From assembly GCA_020829485.1 (NCBI GenBank), contig JAIVFU010000006.1, positions 62,001 through 126,000 on the forward strand: 64,000 nt of DNA. The letters are read 5' to 3'. The DNA is from Nostoc sp. CHAB 5834. Its GTDB lineage: Bacteria; Cyanobacteriota; Cyanobacteriia; Cyanobacteriales; Nostocaceae. The notes below the pieces were generated by a model. It did not search any database and was not told the DNA's origin. It was given only the letters and a program-made list of their open reading frames with translations. Positions 25,596 through 34,449 of this stretch are shown here, piece by piece (position 1 is the stretch's first letter; each line of letters opens with the position of its first letter). Position numbers and translations under genes: made by a program.

Positions 25596-26738
25596 ATGAA
25601 AACTTACAAAATTATTACTTTGGGTGCATCAGGCTCAGGAAAAACTGTATTCCTAGCAAGTATGTTTAAGGCACTAGGAATCCAAGCAGATCATGGTTTC
25701 TACCTTCATGTTAAGAATCCTAAACAGCAAAAACTACTCAATGCTATTTATACAGAGGTAATTGCTGGAGATATTTGGCCTAAAGGAACAAGATACAGTG
25801 AGATATCTGAGTGGACTTATATATGTCGTGTTAAGAACCCCGATCTTGAGCACTATGATGCTTGTGAATTTGTCTATTTTGACTATGCTGGAGGAAGACT
25901 CACTGATGTAAATGAAGAAGATACAGAGTTACAAAATATAATCAAACAATCTGATGCACTTCTGGGTCTTATAGATGGACAAAAAGTTTATGCTTTAATG
26001 AATAATACTAACCAATCAGATATTGATTTATTTCTCAATAAAGATTTACCAAGCATTATCAAATGGATGTCAAATTGTAAAGTTCCAATTCAGTTTGTGC
26101 TTAGTAAATGGGACTTAATCGAAAAACAATTCTCCTTAAAACAGGTACGCGATCGCCTTCTCGAAATTCCTGATTTACAAGTGTTAGTTCAGAGACATAA
26201 TCAAGCAAATTCTCCAGTTCGACTTATTCCAGTGAGTTCTGTTGGTTCAGATTTTGCACATCTTGAACCTGATGGAAGCATGACAAAAACACCAGGTGCA
26301 ATTCCCAAACCTTTTCAAGTTGAAATACCTATTTCTTGTGTTTTTCCAGATTCAATGAGAGTTCACTTTAACGAACTTTCACAGAAAAGAGAAAAACTTG
26401 AAAATCAGAAAATAGGTCAAACAAATGCATTATTACAAGTTATAAAAACTGCTGGTGGTTTTGTTATTGATGTACTTTTAGAAGAAATGTTAGACAAATA
26501 TTTACCTGGCGAACTTAAAATTGCTAAACCTTTATTGAATAAATTAGATGATTTTTTGTTTTCTGAAGCAAGAGCAAGGGGTCAAGAAAATCTTAATAAA
26601 TTGCGTACCGAAAGAGACAATTCACTCAAACAAGTCCAAGATGAAGCAACAGCTATAACTCACGCAATTGACAGCTTTTTGTATGTTCAAAATAAGCTAG
26701 AATTAGACTTTCCTGAATCTGAACTTATTCTCCAATAA
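25596..26738 (+). CDS. TRAFAC-like GTPase (possible double-GTPase/conflict-system family), first paralogue
   Basis: 380 residues. Residues 1-260 form a P-loop GTPase domain: GASGSGKT (10-17), an Asp-containing switch-II-like DYAGG (96-100), G4-like SKWD (170-173) and G5-like PVSSVG. The unusual features are the TVFLASMF helix after the P-loop and DYAGG in place of DxxG. I recall similar domains among bacterial TRAFAC GTPases predicted to act in NTP-dependent conflict systems, but could not check this. Residues about 270-380 are helical, charged, partly coiled coil (LNKLRTERDNSLKQVQDEA). No signal peptide. It is followed after 17 bp by a clear paralogue on the same strand, indicating tandem duplication and an operon. 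Confidence 0.75.
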   Translation: MKTYKIITLGASGSGKTVFLASMFKALGIQADHGFYLHVKNPKQQKLLNAIYTEVIAGDIWPKGTRYSEISEWTYICRVKNPDLEHYDACEFVYFDYAGGRLTDVNEEDTELQNIIKQSDALLGLIDGQKVYALMNNTNQSDIDLFLNKDLPSIIKWMSNCKVPIQFVLSKWDLIEKQFSLKQVRDRLLEIPDLQVLVQRHNQANSPVRLIPVSSVGSDFAHLEPDGSMTKTPGAIPKPFQVEIPISCVFPDSMRVHFNELSQKREKLENQKIGQTNALLQVIKTAGGFVIDVLLEEMLDKYLPGELKIAKPLLNKLDDFLFSEARARGQENLNKLRTERDNSLKQVQDEATAITHAIDSFLYVQNKLELDFPESELILQ

Positions 26739-26755
26739 TTAAATATCTAATTATC

Positions 26756-28726
26756 ATGAATAACTATAAGATTATTACTTTAGGAACATCGGGTGCCGGT
26801 AAAACTGTATTTTTAGGAAGTCTGTTTAAACAGTTATCAATCCAAGGTGAAAAAGGATTCTTTATAGAAGTAGCAGATGATAAAAAGAGAAAAGAACTTA
26901 ATACAATCTATGCGGAAATTATTACTGGAGAAAAATGGCCGGCAGGAACCAGAAAAGTTACTGATTGGACTTTTAATTGTTGTGTAAAAAATACTGATTT
27001 AGATAAATATCCAGTTTGTCAGTTTACTTATATTGACTATGCAGGAGGACTCCTCACAGATATAAGTGAAGATGAAACCATCTCTTATGATTTTGAAAAG
27101 AATGTTGAAGAAGGTGATGCAGTTTTAGCAATTATAGATGGTCTAAAACTGTATAAATTGATGGAAGATCAGAGTTTAAGTAATACAGATGTATTGGTGT
27201 GGTTAAATAGGGATTTGCCTAGCATAATGCAACTGGTAGATAAGTGTAAAAAAAATACTCCAGTTCACTTTATTATTACTAAATGGGATTTGCTTGAAAA
27301 TCGCTATAGTCTATCAGAAGTGCGAAATCGCCTATTAGATAAAGTTCCTCAGTTTAATGATGTGGTTTCTAGTAGAAAAAAAGCAGGCTGTCCACTACGT
27401 CTAATTCCCGTAAGTTCTGTCGGTAATGAATTTGGAACCCTCCAGCTTGATGGTTCAATGAAAAAGAATCCTGGTGCTACTCCAAAACCTTTCCAGGTAG
27501 AAGTGCCTCTTTTCTGTGTCTTGATTGATAGAGTAAAACCTTATATGGAGACTTTATTACAAGATAAAGAAGAGAGTCAGGAATCAGTCCAAGCTAAAAC
27601 TAATTTTGTTTTTTTAGCTAGGCTAATTCAGTCTTTTTTAAATAAAGAAGCTGAAATGCTACTTCGAGATAAAAAAGAACGTTTAAAAGAAGTCAAAAAT
27701 TCTCAAACTGCACTAAATTACTTGGTTGAGATTTTTTTATATCATCTTCATCAATTTGAGGAATACTTTCCTGAAGCTACTTTATCTGGAGAAATTGTTT
27801 CTTATCCAAATCCATCTATAACGCCTGCTCCGGCTCATTCATGGAATACAACGCTAACTCTGACTGGACACCAAAAGGTCGTGCGTTCCGTTGGCTTCAC
27901 ATCTGATAGTCAAATTATCTTCAGTTCCAGTCACGATAAAAGTATCAGATTTTGGCGGATTTCATCAGGAAAATTGCAAGGAATTGTTTATGAAACATCA
28001 GGGTTTGTACTAGCAAATCTTAGTAAAGATAATCAATTATTATTTACCACCAGTGAAGATAAAAGTATTAAGGTATGGAACGCAAATACAGGAAAATGCC
28101 TGTATAAATGGAAGGGACATTTTGATCTGATTAATGCGTTGGTTGTTAGTCCCGATGGGTGCAAGCTCATTAGTGGCAGTCGAGATAAAACTGTAAAGGT
28201 CTGGCAATTGGGAAGTGATAAGGGTCAGCTAATTCACACATTAATTGGACATCAGGGTTTTATTTATACACTCGCTGTTTCTCCTGATTGGTCTATTGCA
28301 GCTAGTGGCAGTAGTGACAAGACAGTATTCCTGTGGGATCTTGAGAAGGGCAAATTACTCTATACTCTAGACAAGCATCTCGGTTTTGTCCGGGCACTAG
28401 CCTTTAGCTCCGATGGAAATAAGTTGGTTAGTGGAGGTTATGACAAAGCTGTGTATGTGTGGGACTGGAAATCTAGCAACTTATGCTATGAGTTAAAAGG
28501 ACACACGAGGGCAATTATGTCTCTTGCTATTAGCTCAGACAACCACATCCTTGCTAGTGGAAGTGAGGATTGCACAATCAAACTGTGGGATTTATCAACC
28601 GGAACTTTAGTTACTACATTGACTGGGCATACTGGTACAGTTACTACTCTTGCCTTCAGTCCAGATAATCAAATATTAGCCAGTGGCTCTGAAGATAACA
28701 CAATCAAAACGTGGCGATTTGTATAA
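26756..28726 (+). CDS. TRAFAC-like GTPase fused to seven-repeat WD40 propeller, second paralogue
   Basis: 656 residues. The GTPase part (1-350) parallels the preceding protein: identical N-terminal KIITLG, P-loop GTSGAGKT (10-17), DYAGG (94-98), TKWD (175-178), PVSSVG and KNPGATPKPFQVE. The helical stalk is shorter, then from about residue 363 come seven WD40 units with GH..D..W signatures (IRFW, IKVW, VKVW, VFLW, VYVW, IKLW, IKTW), enough for one closed propeller. The propeller is a likely protein-interaction or sensing surface regulated by GTP state. The gene end overlaps the upstream, GTG-initiated extension of the next frame; the next ATG is 21 bp downstream of its stop. Confidence 0.85.
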   Translation: MNNYKIITLGTSGAGKTVFLGSLFKQLSIQGEKGFFIEVADDKKRKELNTIYAEIITGEKWPAGTRKVTDWTFNCCVKNTDLDKYPVCQFTYIDYAGGLLTDISEDETISYDFEKNVEEGDAVLAIIDGLKLYKLMEDQSLSNTDVLVWLNRDLPSIMQLVDKCKKNTPVHFIITKWDLLENRYSLSEVRNRLLDKVPQFNDVVSSRKKAGCPLRLIPVSSVGNEFGTLQLDGSMKKNPGATPKPFQVEVPLFCVLIDRVKPYMETLLQDKEESQESVQAKTNFVFLARLIQSFLNKEAEMLLRDKKERLKEVKNSQTALNYLVEIFLYHLHQFEEYFPEATLSGEIVSYPNPSITPAPAHSWNTTLTLTGHQKVVRSVGFTSDSQIIFSSSHDKSIRFWRISSGKLQGIVYETSGFVLANLSKDNQLLFTTSEDKSIKVWNANTGKCLYKWKGHFDLINALVVSPDGCKLISGSRDKTVKVWQLGSDKGQLIHTLIGHQGFIYTLAVSPDWSIAASGSSDKTVFLWDLEKGKLLYTLDKHLGFVRALAFSSDGNKLVSGGYDKAVYVWDWKSSNLCYELKGHTRAIMSLAISSDNHILASGSEDCTIKLWDLSTGTLVTTLTGHTGTVTTLAFSPDNQILASGSEDNTIKTWRFV

Positions 28727-28746
28727 ATTTTAGCTCAAGTAAACCC

Positions 28747-28989
28747 ATGCAGTCCAACAAAGTCCCTAACTATTTACCTCAAGCGATTTTATTAGCTATA
28801 TTTTGCTGTCAGCCATTTGGTATTGTAGCAATTATCTACGCTGCTCAAGTTAATACAAAATTACAAGCAGGAGATTACGAAGGCGCAGTTACAGCATCAG
28901 ATAATGCTAAAAAATGGTGCTGGATTTCTTTTGCAGCCGGAATTTCGGTCATCGTATTGTATGTGTTGGTTATGGCAAGTCAATCATAA
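28747..28989 (+). CDS. CD225/dispanin-family small membrane protein
   Basis: 80 residues from the ATG at 28747; a GTG 12 codons earlier overlaps the GTPase-WD40 gene and is less likely. Two hydrophobic segments (YLPQAILLAIFCCQPFGIVAII, WCWISFAAGISVIVLYVLVM) enclose a conserved loop (YAAQVNTKLQAGDYEGAVTASDNAKKW), which is the CD225/dispanin signature. Eukaryotic members include the IFITM antiviral proteins; bacterial members are of unknown function and often neighbour DUF2752 proteins, as here. Two membrane-proximal Cys (FCCQ) recall the palmitoylated Cys of IFITMs, but in bacteria this is only a resemblance. Part of the GTPase cluster by spacing and strand. Confidence 0.8.
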   Translation: MQSNKVPNYLPQAILLAIFCCQPFGIVAIIYAAQVNTKLQAGDYEGAVTASDNAKKWCWISFAAGISVIVLYVLVMASQS

Positions 28990-29044
28990 TTACAAAACGA
29001 ACTACCACTGTTATTTACCATTATCCGTCATTCATGAGATTTAT

Positions 29045-29488
29045 ATGTTAGCAAGAAATCTTACCTCCTATTCCTTGTCTCCTATTGACAAAAGACGATT
29101 CAAAGTAGCTATTTTGTCAGGAATTATTCTGGTTATAGCTATTATTCTATACTTCTTGAATCCTGCTATACCGGGGCGACTTTATCCACCTAGCCCATTT
29201 CGCTATTTAACAGGTTTATATTGTCCAGGCTGTGGAACACTACGGGGACTTCATCAGTTACTTCATGGTCATCTATGGACAGCCTTTGGACTAAACCCTC
29301 TGATGGTATTGTCATTGCCCTATCTGTTATACTCCTATATTTGCTACAGTTTGCCTGCATTTACCAGACGTAAAGTTACCACAATTTTCATCAAGCCCAC
29401 TTGGATTTGGTGGACGCTGAAAATCATTTTGGGCTATTGGATTTTGCGGAACATCCCCTTCCCCCCGTTTTCTTGGCTTGCTCCGTAA
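29045..29488 (+). CDS. DUF2752 membrane protein
   Basis: 147 residues from the ATG at 29045. The frame is open further upstream but overlaps the CD225 gene there. Contains the DUF2752 hallmark LYCPGCGTLRGLHQLLHG preceded by an N-terminal membrane helix (AILSGIILVIAIILYFL). Two further hydrophobic segments follow (NPLMVLSLPYLLYSYICYSL; WIWWTLKIILGYWIL). The CPGCGTxR motif could bind a metal or be redox active, but no function is established to my knowledge. It starts 55 bp after the CD225 gene. Confidence 0.8.
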   Translation: MLARNLTSYSLSPIDKRRFKVAILSGIILVIAIILYFLNPAIPGRLYPPSPFRYLTGLYCPGCGTLRGLHQLLHGHLWTAFGLNPLMVLSLPYLLYSYICYSLPAFTRRKVTTIFIKPTWIWWTLKIILGYWILRNIPFPPFSWLAP

Positions 29489-29651
29489 TTAGAGAAGCCA
29501 ACCAAAATAATTTTTGATAATTCAAAAGAAAGGATATGTAGAATCTGAACGGCTACAAAACTCTACATATTAGAAAAATTTAAATTCTTTGTTGATAGAG
29601 TTTTTAGCAGTTTAAAAATCTTTTATCTCTACCTATGCGGAGTATAGCATC

Positions 29652-30662
29652 ATGAATGTTGAAGCTTGGCATTTTTTAGTGAGTCGAAATCGCCATCTTG
29701 ATTACAGAACAGTGGTAGCTCCTGATTTTATCTGTAAAGCTAATATTTCTAACTTATTAGCTAGAGTAGCTGATGGAGGTTTAACAGAATCAAATCATGG
29801 ATTTATTAGGCAAATTACTGGTTCTAAAGTTGGAGACTTTACTATAGTTTTTCGAGTTATTAATGAAACAGAAAAATATTTAAATTCTGAAGGTAGAAAT
29901 GAAACATTAAAAGATTCATTTGGTAGAGAAATTTATATAATTGAGGGAATTGTTGTTAAAGGAATTCGGAGGAAAAGAGATTTTCATATTACCAATCAAT
30001 ATATTGAAGAAGCTCATAACTTCTTAATGGAAGGTTATAGGCAATTTTGGGAGTACAGAGAACCACATCCAGCCATTCCTTCACATAAATTTTCCTTAAA
30101 TATAGATAGTTCTAGTAACCCTTTACAACTGGAAGAATTAGAAGCCTTTCAGGTTAGCTCTAAAGATCGGATACCAAGTAAATCAAAACTTAATTTAGTT
30201 GCTTTTATAGTTCCGATTATTGTGGTACTGATGGTTGCTATCTGGCTTACCACTATAAGCTATCCATTTGGGAAAAGCATGGTAGATGGATGTACTACTA
30301 CCGAAGAGATAGATATACCATTTAAGAACAAAGATAAAGTTGATTCTATTCTCAATGATCAGCAAAAAAAGTGGCAAAAAGACTATCCAAAAGCAGAAAT
30401 ATTTCTCAACGGTTCATTGAAAGTAGAATCGCCAGATAAATTGAAGTTTCTAAGGGAAAGAGAAGAACTAACTAACTCTACCAAATATACTATTGATCTA
30501 GATACAGATAATAATAGCTTGCAAATGCAAGATCACCCCCTTGACTTAGCGATCGCTCAATTTCACAACCATAAAGTCGCTGATAAACGTACTATTAAAC
30601 TTACAGCAAAAATTATTAATAAAAAGGAATGTATAAAAAGTGCTAACCCTAAACAGGTCTAG
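29652..30662 (+). CDS. Single-pass membrane protein of unknown function at the end of the GTPase cluster
   Basis: 336 residues. The N-terminal domain (1-145) starts AWHFLVSRNRHLDYRTVVAPDF and has a compact mixed fold that I do not recognise. One membrane helix (about 182-203, VAFIVPIIVVLMVAIWLTTI) separates it from a C-terminal, presumably periplasmic, domain (205-336) rich in Lys and Asp. There is no signal peptide, so the N-terminal domain should be cytosolic. It is on the same strand, 163 bp after the DUF2752 gene, with AT-rich sequence between. The tyrosine-rich RTVVAPDF motif reminds me of proteins found beside GTPase-centred systems, but I cannot support a family name. Confidence 0.55.
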   Translation: MNVEAWHFLVSRNRHLDYRTVVAPDFICKANISNLLARVADGGLTESNHGFIRQITGSKVGDFTIVFRVINETEKYLNSEGRNETLKDSFGREIYIIEGIVVKGIRRKRDFHITNQYIEEAHNFLMEGYRQFWEYREPHPAIPSHKFSLNIDSSSNPLQLEELEAFQVSSKDRIPSKSKLNLVAFIVPIIVVLMVAIWLTTISYPFGKSMVDGCTTTEEIDIPFKNKDKVDSILNDQQKKWQKDYPKAEIFLNGSLKVESPDKLKFLREREELTNSTKYTIDLDTDNNSLQMQDHPLDLAIAQFHNHKVADKRTIKLTAKIINKKECIKSANPKQV

Positions 30663-31490
<828 letters not shown>

Positions 31491-31831
31491 TAAAACCATA
31501 AAACCGGATGAATTGTGTCTCTAGACGCGATTCATCACTAAAAAAATCACTGTAATAATCAATACCTGTATAATATTTTTCAGGACTTACGCAAAATAAT
31601 GGAAAAACGAACCGCAAAGGCGCATAGACACGAAGTGGCTTCCCGCAGGGTAGGACACAAAGGAATGAGAGTTTCAGAGAGTTATTGCGTAAGTCCTAAT
31701 TTTTTTTAAAATCTCAATTTTGCTTCTCGCTACCAGGATTCCCATTTTAGCTGTGATCAATTAAATGACTACTCCAAAATTCTGTAGGAATGTCATCATA
31801 GTTAAGGTAAAAACATTCTGGAGATAAGACA
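31491..31831. other. Intergenic region between the HIT gene and recR
   Basis: 341 bp. Holds the AGGACTTACGCAA element (31582-31698). A ribosome-binding-site-like CTGGAGATAAG at 31818-31828 precedes the conserved recR reading frame. Confidence 0.6.
31582..31698. mobile_element. MITE-like element (TIR AGGACTTACGCAA)
   Basis: A 117 bp element with ends AGGACTTACGCAA and TTGCGTAAGTCCT. Its interior includes a ctttgcg/agtggcttcccgcaggg module. Related ends frame the nested structures at about 5549-5851 and 56862-57289. Confidence 0.8.
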
Positions 31832-32428
31832 ACGGTTTACGCACGCCCTTTAGCACGGTTAATTGAGCAATTGCAACGCCTACCGGGAGTTGGCCCCAAA
31901 TCTGCCCAACGACTGGCTTTGCATATTTTGAAGCGACCAGAAGCAGAAGTGGAAGCTTTGGCACAAGCGCTGATTGAGGCAAAAAAACAGATAGGCTTGT
32001 GTTCTGTTTGCTTTCACTTATCTGCTGAACCTGTTTGTGAAATTTGCCGCAATGCCAACCGTGACAACAATACTATCTGTGTCGTAGCAGATCCCCGCGA
32101 TGTGATTGCACTGGAAAAAACCCGCGAATACAAAGGTAAATATCATGTTTTGGGTGGGGTGATTTCGCCAATTGATGGAATTGGCCCAGAACAGTTGACT
32201 ATACTGGCTTTGCAGCGCCGGGTGAATCAGCAAAAACCTCAAGAAGTGATTCTGGCAATTAGTCCCAGTGTAGAAGGGGAGACAACAACACTGTATATCG
32301 GTCAGCTACTGAAACCATTTACCAAGGTGACGCGGATTGCCTTTGGTTTGCCTGTAGGTGGTGATTTGGAGTACGCCGACGAAGTGACCCTGGCAAGGGC
32401 ATTGGAAGGACGCAGGGAGTTAGATTAG
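31832..32428 (+). CDS. recR: Recombination protein RecR (start codon irregular)
   Basis: Works with RecF/RecO to load RecA at gaps. Visible domains: N-terminal helix-hairpin-helix ([14 protein letters not shown]), Cys4 zinc finger ([16 protein letters not shown]), Toprim ([16 protein letters not shown]) and the C-terminal [21 protein letters not shown]. The conserved N-terminus [14 protein letters not shown] is in frame from 31835, but no ATG, GTG or TTG precedes it before the stop at 31808. The best position has GGAG then ataag then ACA-ACG. The first standard start is TTG 31871, which would delete about 14 conserved residues. I annotate from the ACG, while noting that the true start is unresolved. 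recF is elsewhere in the window (45272-46393). Confidence 0.85.
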   Translation, partial: TVYARPLARLIEQLQRLPGVGPKSAQRLALHILKRPEAEVEALAQALIEAKKQIGLCSVCFHLSAEPVCEICRNANRDNNTICVVADPRDVIALEKTREYKGKYHVLGGVISPIDGIGPEQLTILALQRRVNQQKPQEVILAISPSVEGETTTLYIGQLLKPFTKVTRIAFGLPVGGDLEYADEVTLARALEGRRELD

Positions 32429-32511
32429 GCTTAATTAAGGTTATAAATTTTAGATTTAAGCCTTCTCCACTTTCATGCACTGTCAGCATCCCCTACTTCC
32501 CACTCGCCAGC

Positions 32512-34347
32512 TTATTGACAATGATAAAGTTTATATTCGTAGCCATCTATGCTAGGCATTGATTGAGTATTAGACATAACGCATGTTTTGACGGCTTCTG
32601 CTACGGGTGCGTGAAAGTTTACTAGCCACAAGTCAAAAGGTCGTGGTAATTTCTTTAAAGTATTTTCCAGAGCAATGGTGGAAGTATTCGGGTTTTTGTC
32701 TTGATGGGCAAGGAGAAATAGAGGTTTTTGGAGTGAATTTGCAAGTTTAATCTCCCTAGCGACTCCCATCATTTCCCCAGTGTGTACATAAGTTTTGTGG
32801 GTGGTGGCAATCAGTACTGGTACTGGGGATGTTTGTTGAATTAGTTGCACAAACAGGTCAGGGCGATAATATTTTTGATAGCCGAGATTGCAGATTACTG
32901 TAACTGCACTGAAAAATCCCATTAGCCAAATTAACATCACGGCTTTTTTACCGTTTATTCCCCATTTACCTATGCTTTTTATTTCCTTGGGGGGATGCCA
33001 ACAAACTGCGAGACTTGCGCCTAGTAAAACAACGATCGCGGGAAAATAAACAAAGTTATATCTAGCACCCCTGGTCAGGTCAATACTCAAAAAGTACGTA
33101 AAGATAAAGAATAAAGCGATCGCACTGCTCACTACTCCAGCAAACACCTGAATCATAATCCGGTTTTCTGGGTGCTGTAGTTGAATCTTAATCCCGCGCA
33201 GCAAAATTGGTACTGCCCAAATAAAGAAAGTCAGCATCACCACTCCAGAAGGAATCACAACCAATAGCTGTGAAGATTCAACTGGTAACAGAGAAATCAT
33301 TGCAATCAATGTTCCTAAAGCCTGAAAAATTGGGCTTAACAAATCTAGTCCAATGCGCGAACCTCGAATCCACTCGGTCAAAACACCACGATTTTTATTC
33401 TCTAGTAAGATTGGTATCCAAATTAAACCCGCTACAAAAGTACCTACAGCAACGGCATAGATGCGCCGCCAGCCAAGAGAGAAGAAAAGAGCAAATTTGC
33501 TGCTAGTTTGCAATTGAACCCAAGCAAGAAAAATCAAAACTACGGCTTCTGTGCAGAGGGTGAGGCTGAAGAAATAATGAGTAGCAATACCTAAAGCATT
33601 AATTACTACCCATAAAAGTGCTACCCATATAGGTAAAGGTGTGCGGTTTTGAATATGACCTGTGGCAATTACTAAGCAAGTGAGGGAACCAATTACCCAT
33701 AACATTGCCAAAGTGTAATGACGCGCTTCTTGTGCTAAAAATACGCCGTAGGGTGATACTGCCATCATGGCAGCAGTTAAGTGCCCCACTAATTTTGAGC
33801 GAAACGCTACCCTACCTAATACGTAAGAACACGGAATGGAGGCAGCACCGACGATCGCTGGTAGCGATCGCGCCGCAAACAGCGATACTAATCCTCCGTC
33901 GCTAGAAAATAATTTCATCCACAGGTAAGCCAGCACAAAATACAGTGGTGGATGGTTATCTTGTGTAGCTAAGTTATGAACCACATCACCAATACTAGCG
34001 GCTGGGTTTAGTTGCAGTGGTTGCAATAGGATATCAGGTGCGATCGCTTGATCTAGGGGTACTGATAAAAAAGTATTCCCTAAGCTAAACACCAAGGTGG
34101 CAAACTCATCAGTCCAAGGAGGCTTTGCAGTCAAGTTGGCAAAGCGCAAACTGATGCCAATGATTAACCACATTAAGTTCAGCAAGGGGTGAAGCCAGAA
34201 ATCCGGGAGGCGATGCCAATTATGCCACTGCTTGCGTTGTAAGGTAGAATTTGCATCTACTATGGGCACGAAACGGGAAGCATAGACAGGTAGCAACGAG
34301 ATAATTTTTCTGTAAAAATAAAATGCACCTTGGAAAAAAACTCTCAT
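32512..34347 (-). CDS. GT39/ArnT-like integral membrane glycosyltransferase
   Basis: 611 residues with about 11 hydrophobic segments. The first external loop carries PPWTDEFATL (conserved Asp-Glu of GT-C enzymes), followed by the family motif HPPLYFVLAYLWMKLF. The C-terminal hydrophilic domain (from about 510, IATTHKTYVHTGEMM) faces outside. Such enzymes transfer sugars from polyprenyl-phosphate donors to lipid or protein acceptors on the outer face of the inner membrane. The neighbouring upstream gene encodes a DPM1-type polyprenyl-phosphate glycosyltransferase that could make its donor, so the two probably form a pathway. Confidence 0.85.
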   Translation of the reverse strand: MRVFFQGAFYFYRKIISLLPVYASRFVPIVDANSTLQRKQWHNWHRLPDFWLHPLLNLMWLIIGISLRFANLTAKPPWTDEFATLVFSLGNTFLSVPLDQAIAPDILLQPLQLNPAASIGDVVHNLATQDNHPPLYFVLAYLWMKLFSSDGGLVSLFAARSLPAIVGAASIPCSYVLGRVAFRSKLVGHLTAAMMAVSPYGVFLAQEARHYTLAMLWVIGSLTCLVIATGHIQNRTPLPIWVALLWVVINALGIATHYFFSLTLCTEAVVLIFLAWVQLQTSSKFALFFSLGWRRIYAVAVGTFVAGLIWIPILLENKNRGVLTEWIRGSRIGLDLLSPIFQALGTLIAMISLLPVESSQLLVVIPSGVVMLTFFIWAVPILLRGIKIQLQHPENRIMIQVFAGVVSSAIALFFIFTYFLSIDLTRGARYNFVYFPAIVVLLGASLAVCWHPPKEIKSIGKWGINGKKAVMLIWLMGFFSAVTVICNLGYQKYYRPDLFVQLIQQTSPVPVLIATTHKTYVHTGEMMGVAREIKLANSLQKPLFLLAHQDKNPNTSTIALENTLKKLPRPFDLWLVNFHAPVAEAVKTCVMSNTQSMPSIDGYEYKLYHCQ

Positions 34348-34449
34348 TGCCTGGCCTCACACGAATGGATTTGTAGATTTGACGTTTTAGATTTCAGTTC
34401 GTTCTAAAGTCTAAGAACAAAAATCAAAATCTCAAATCCCTCGTTGTGA

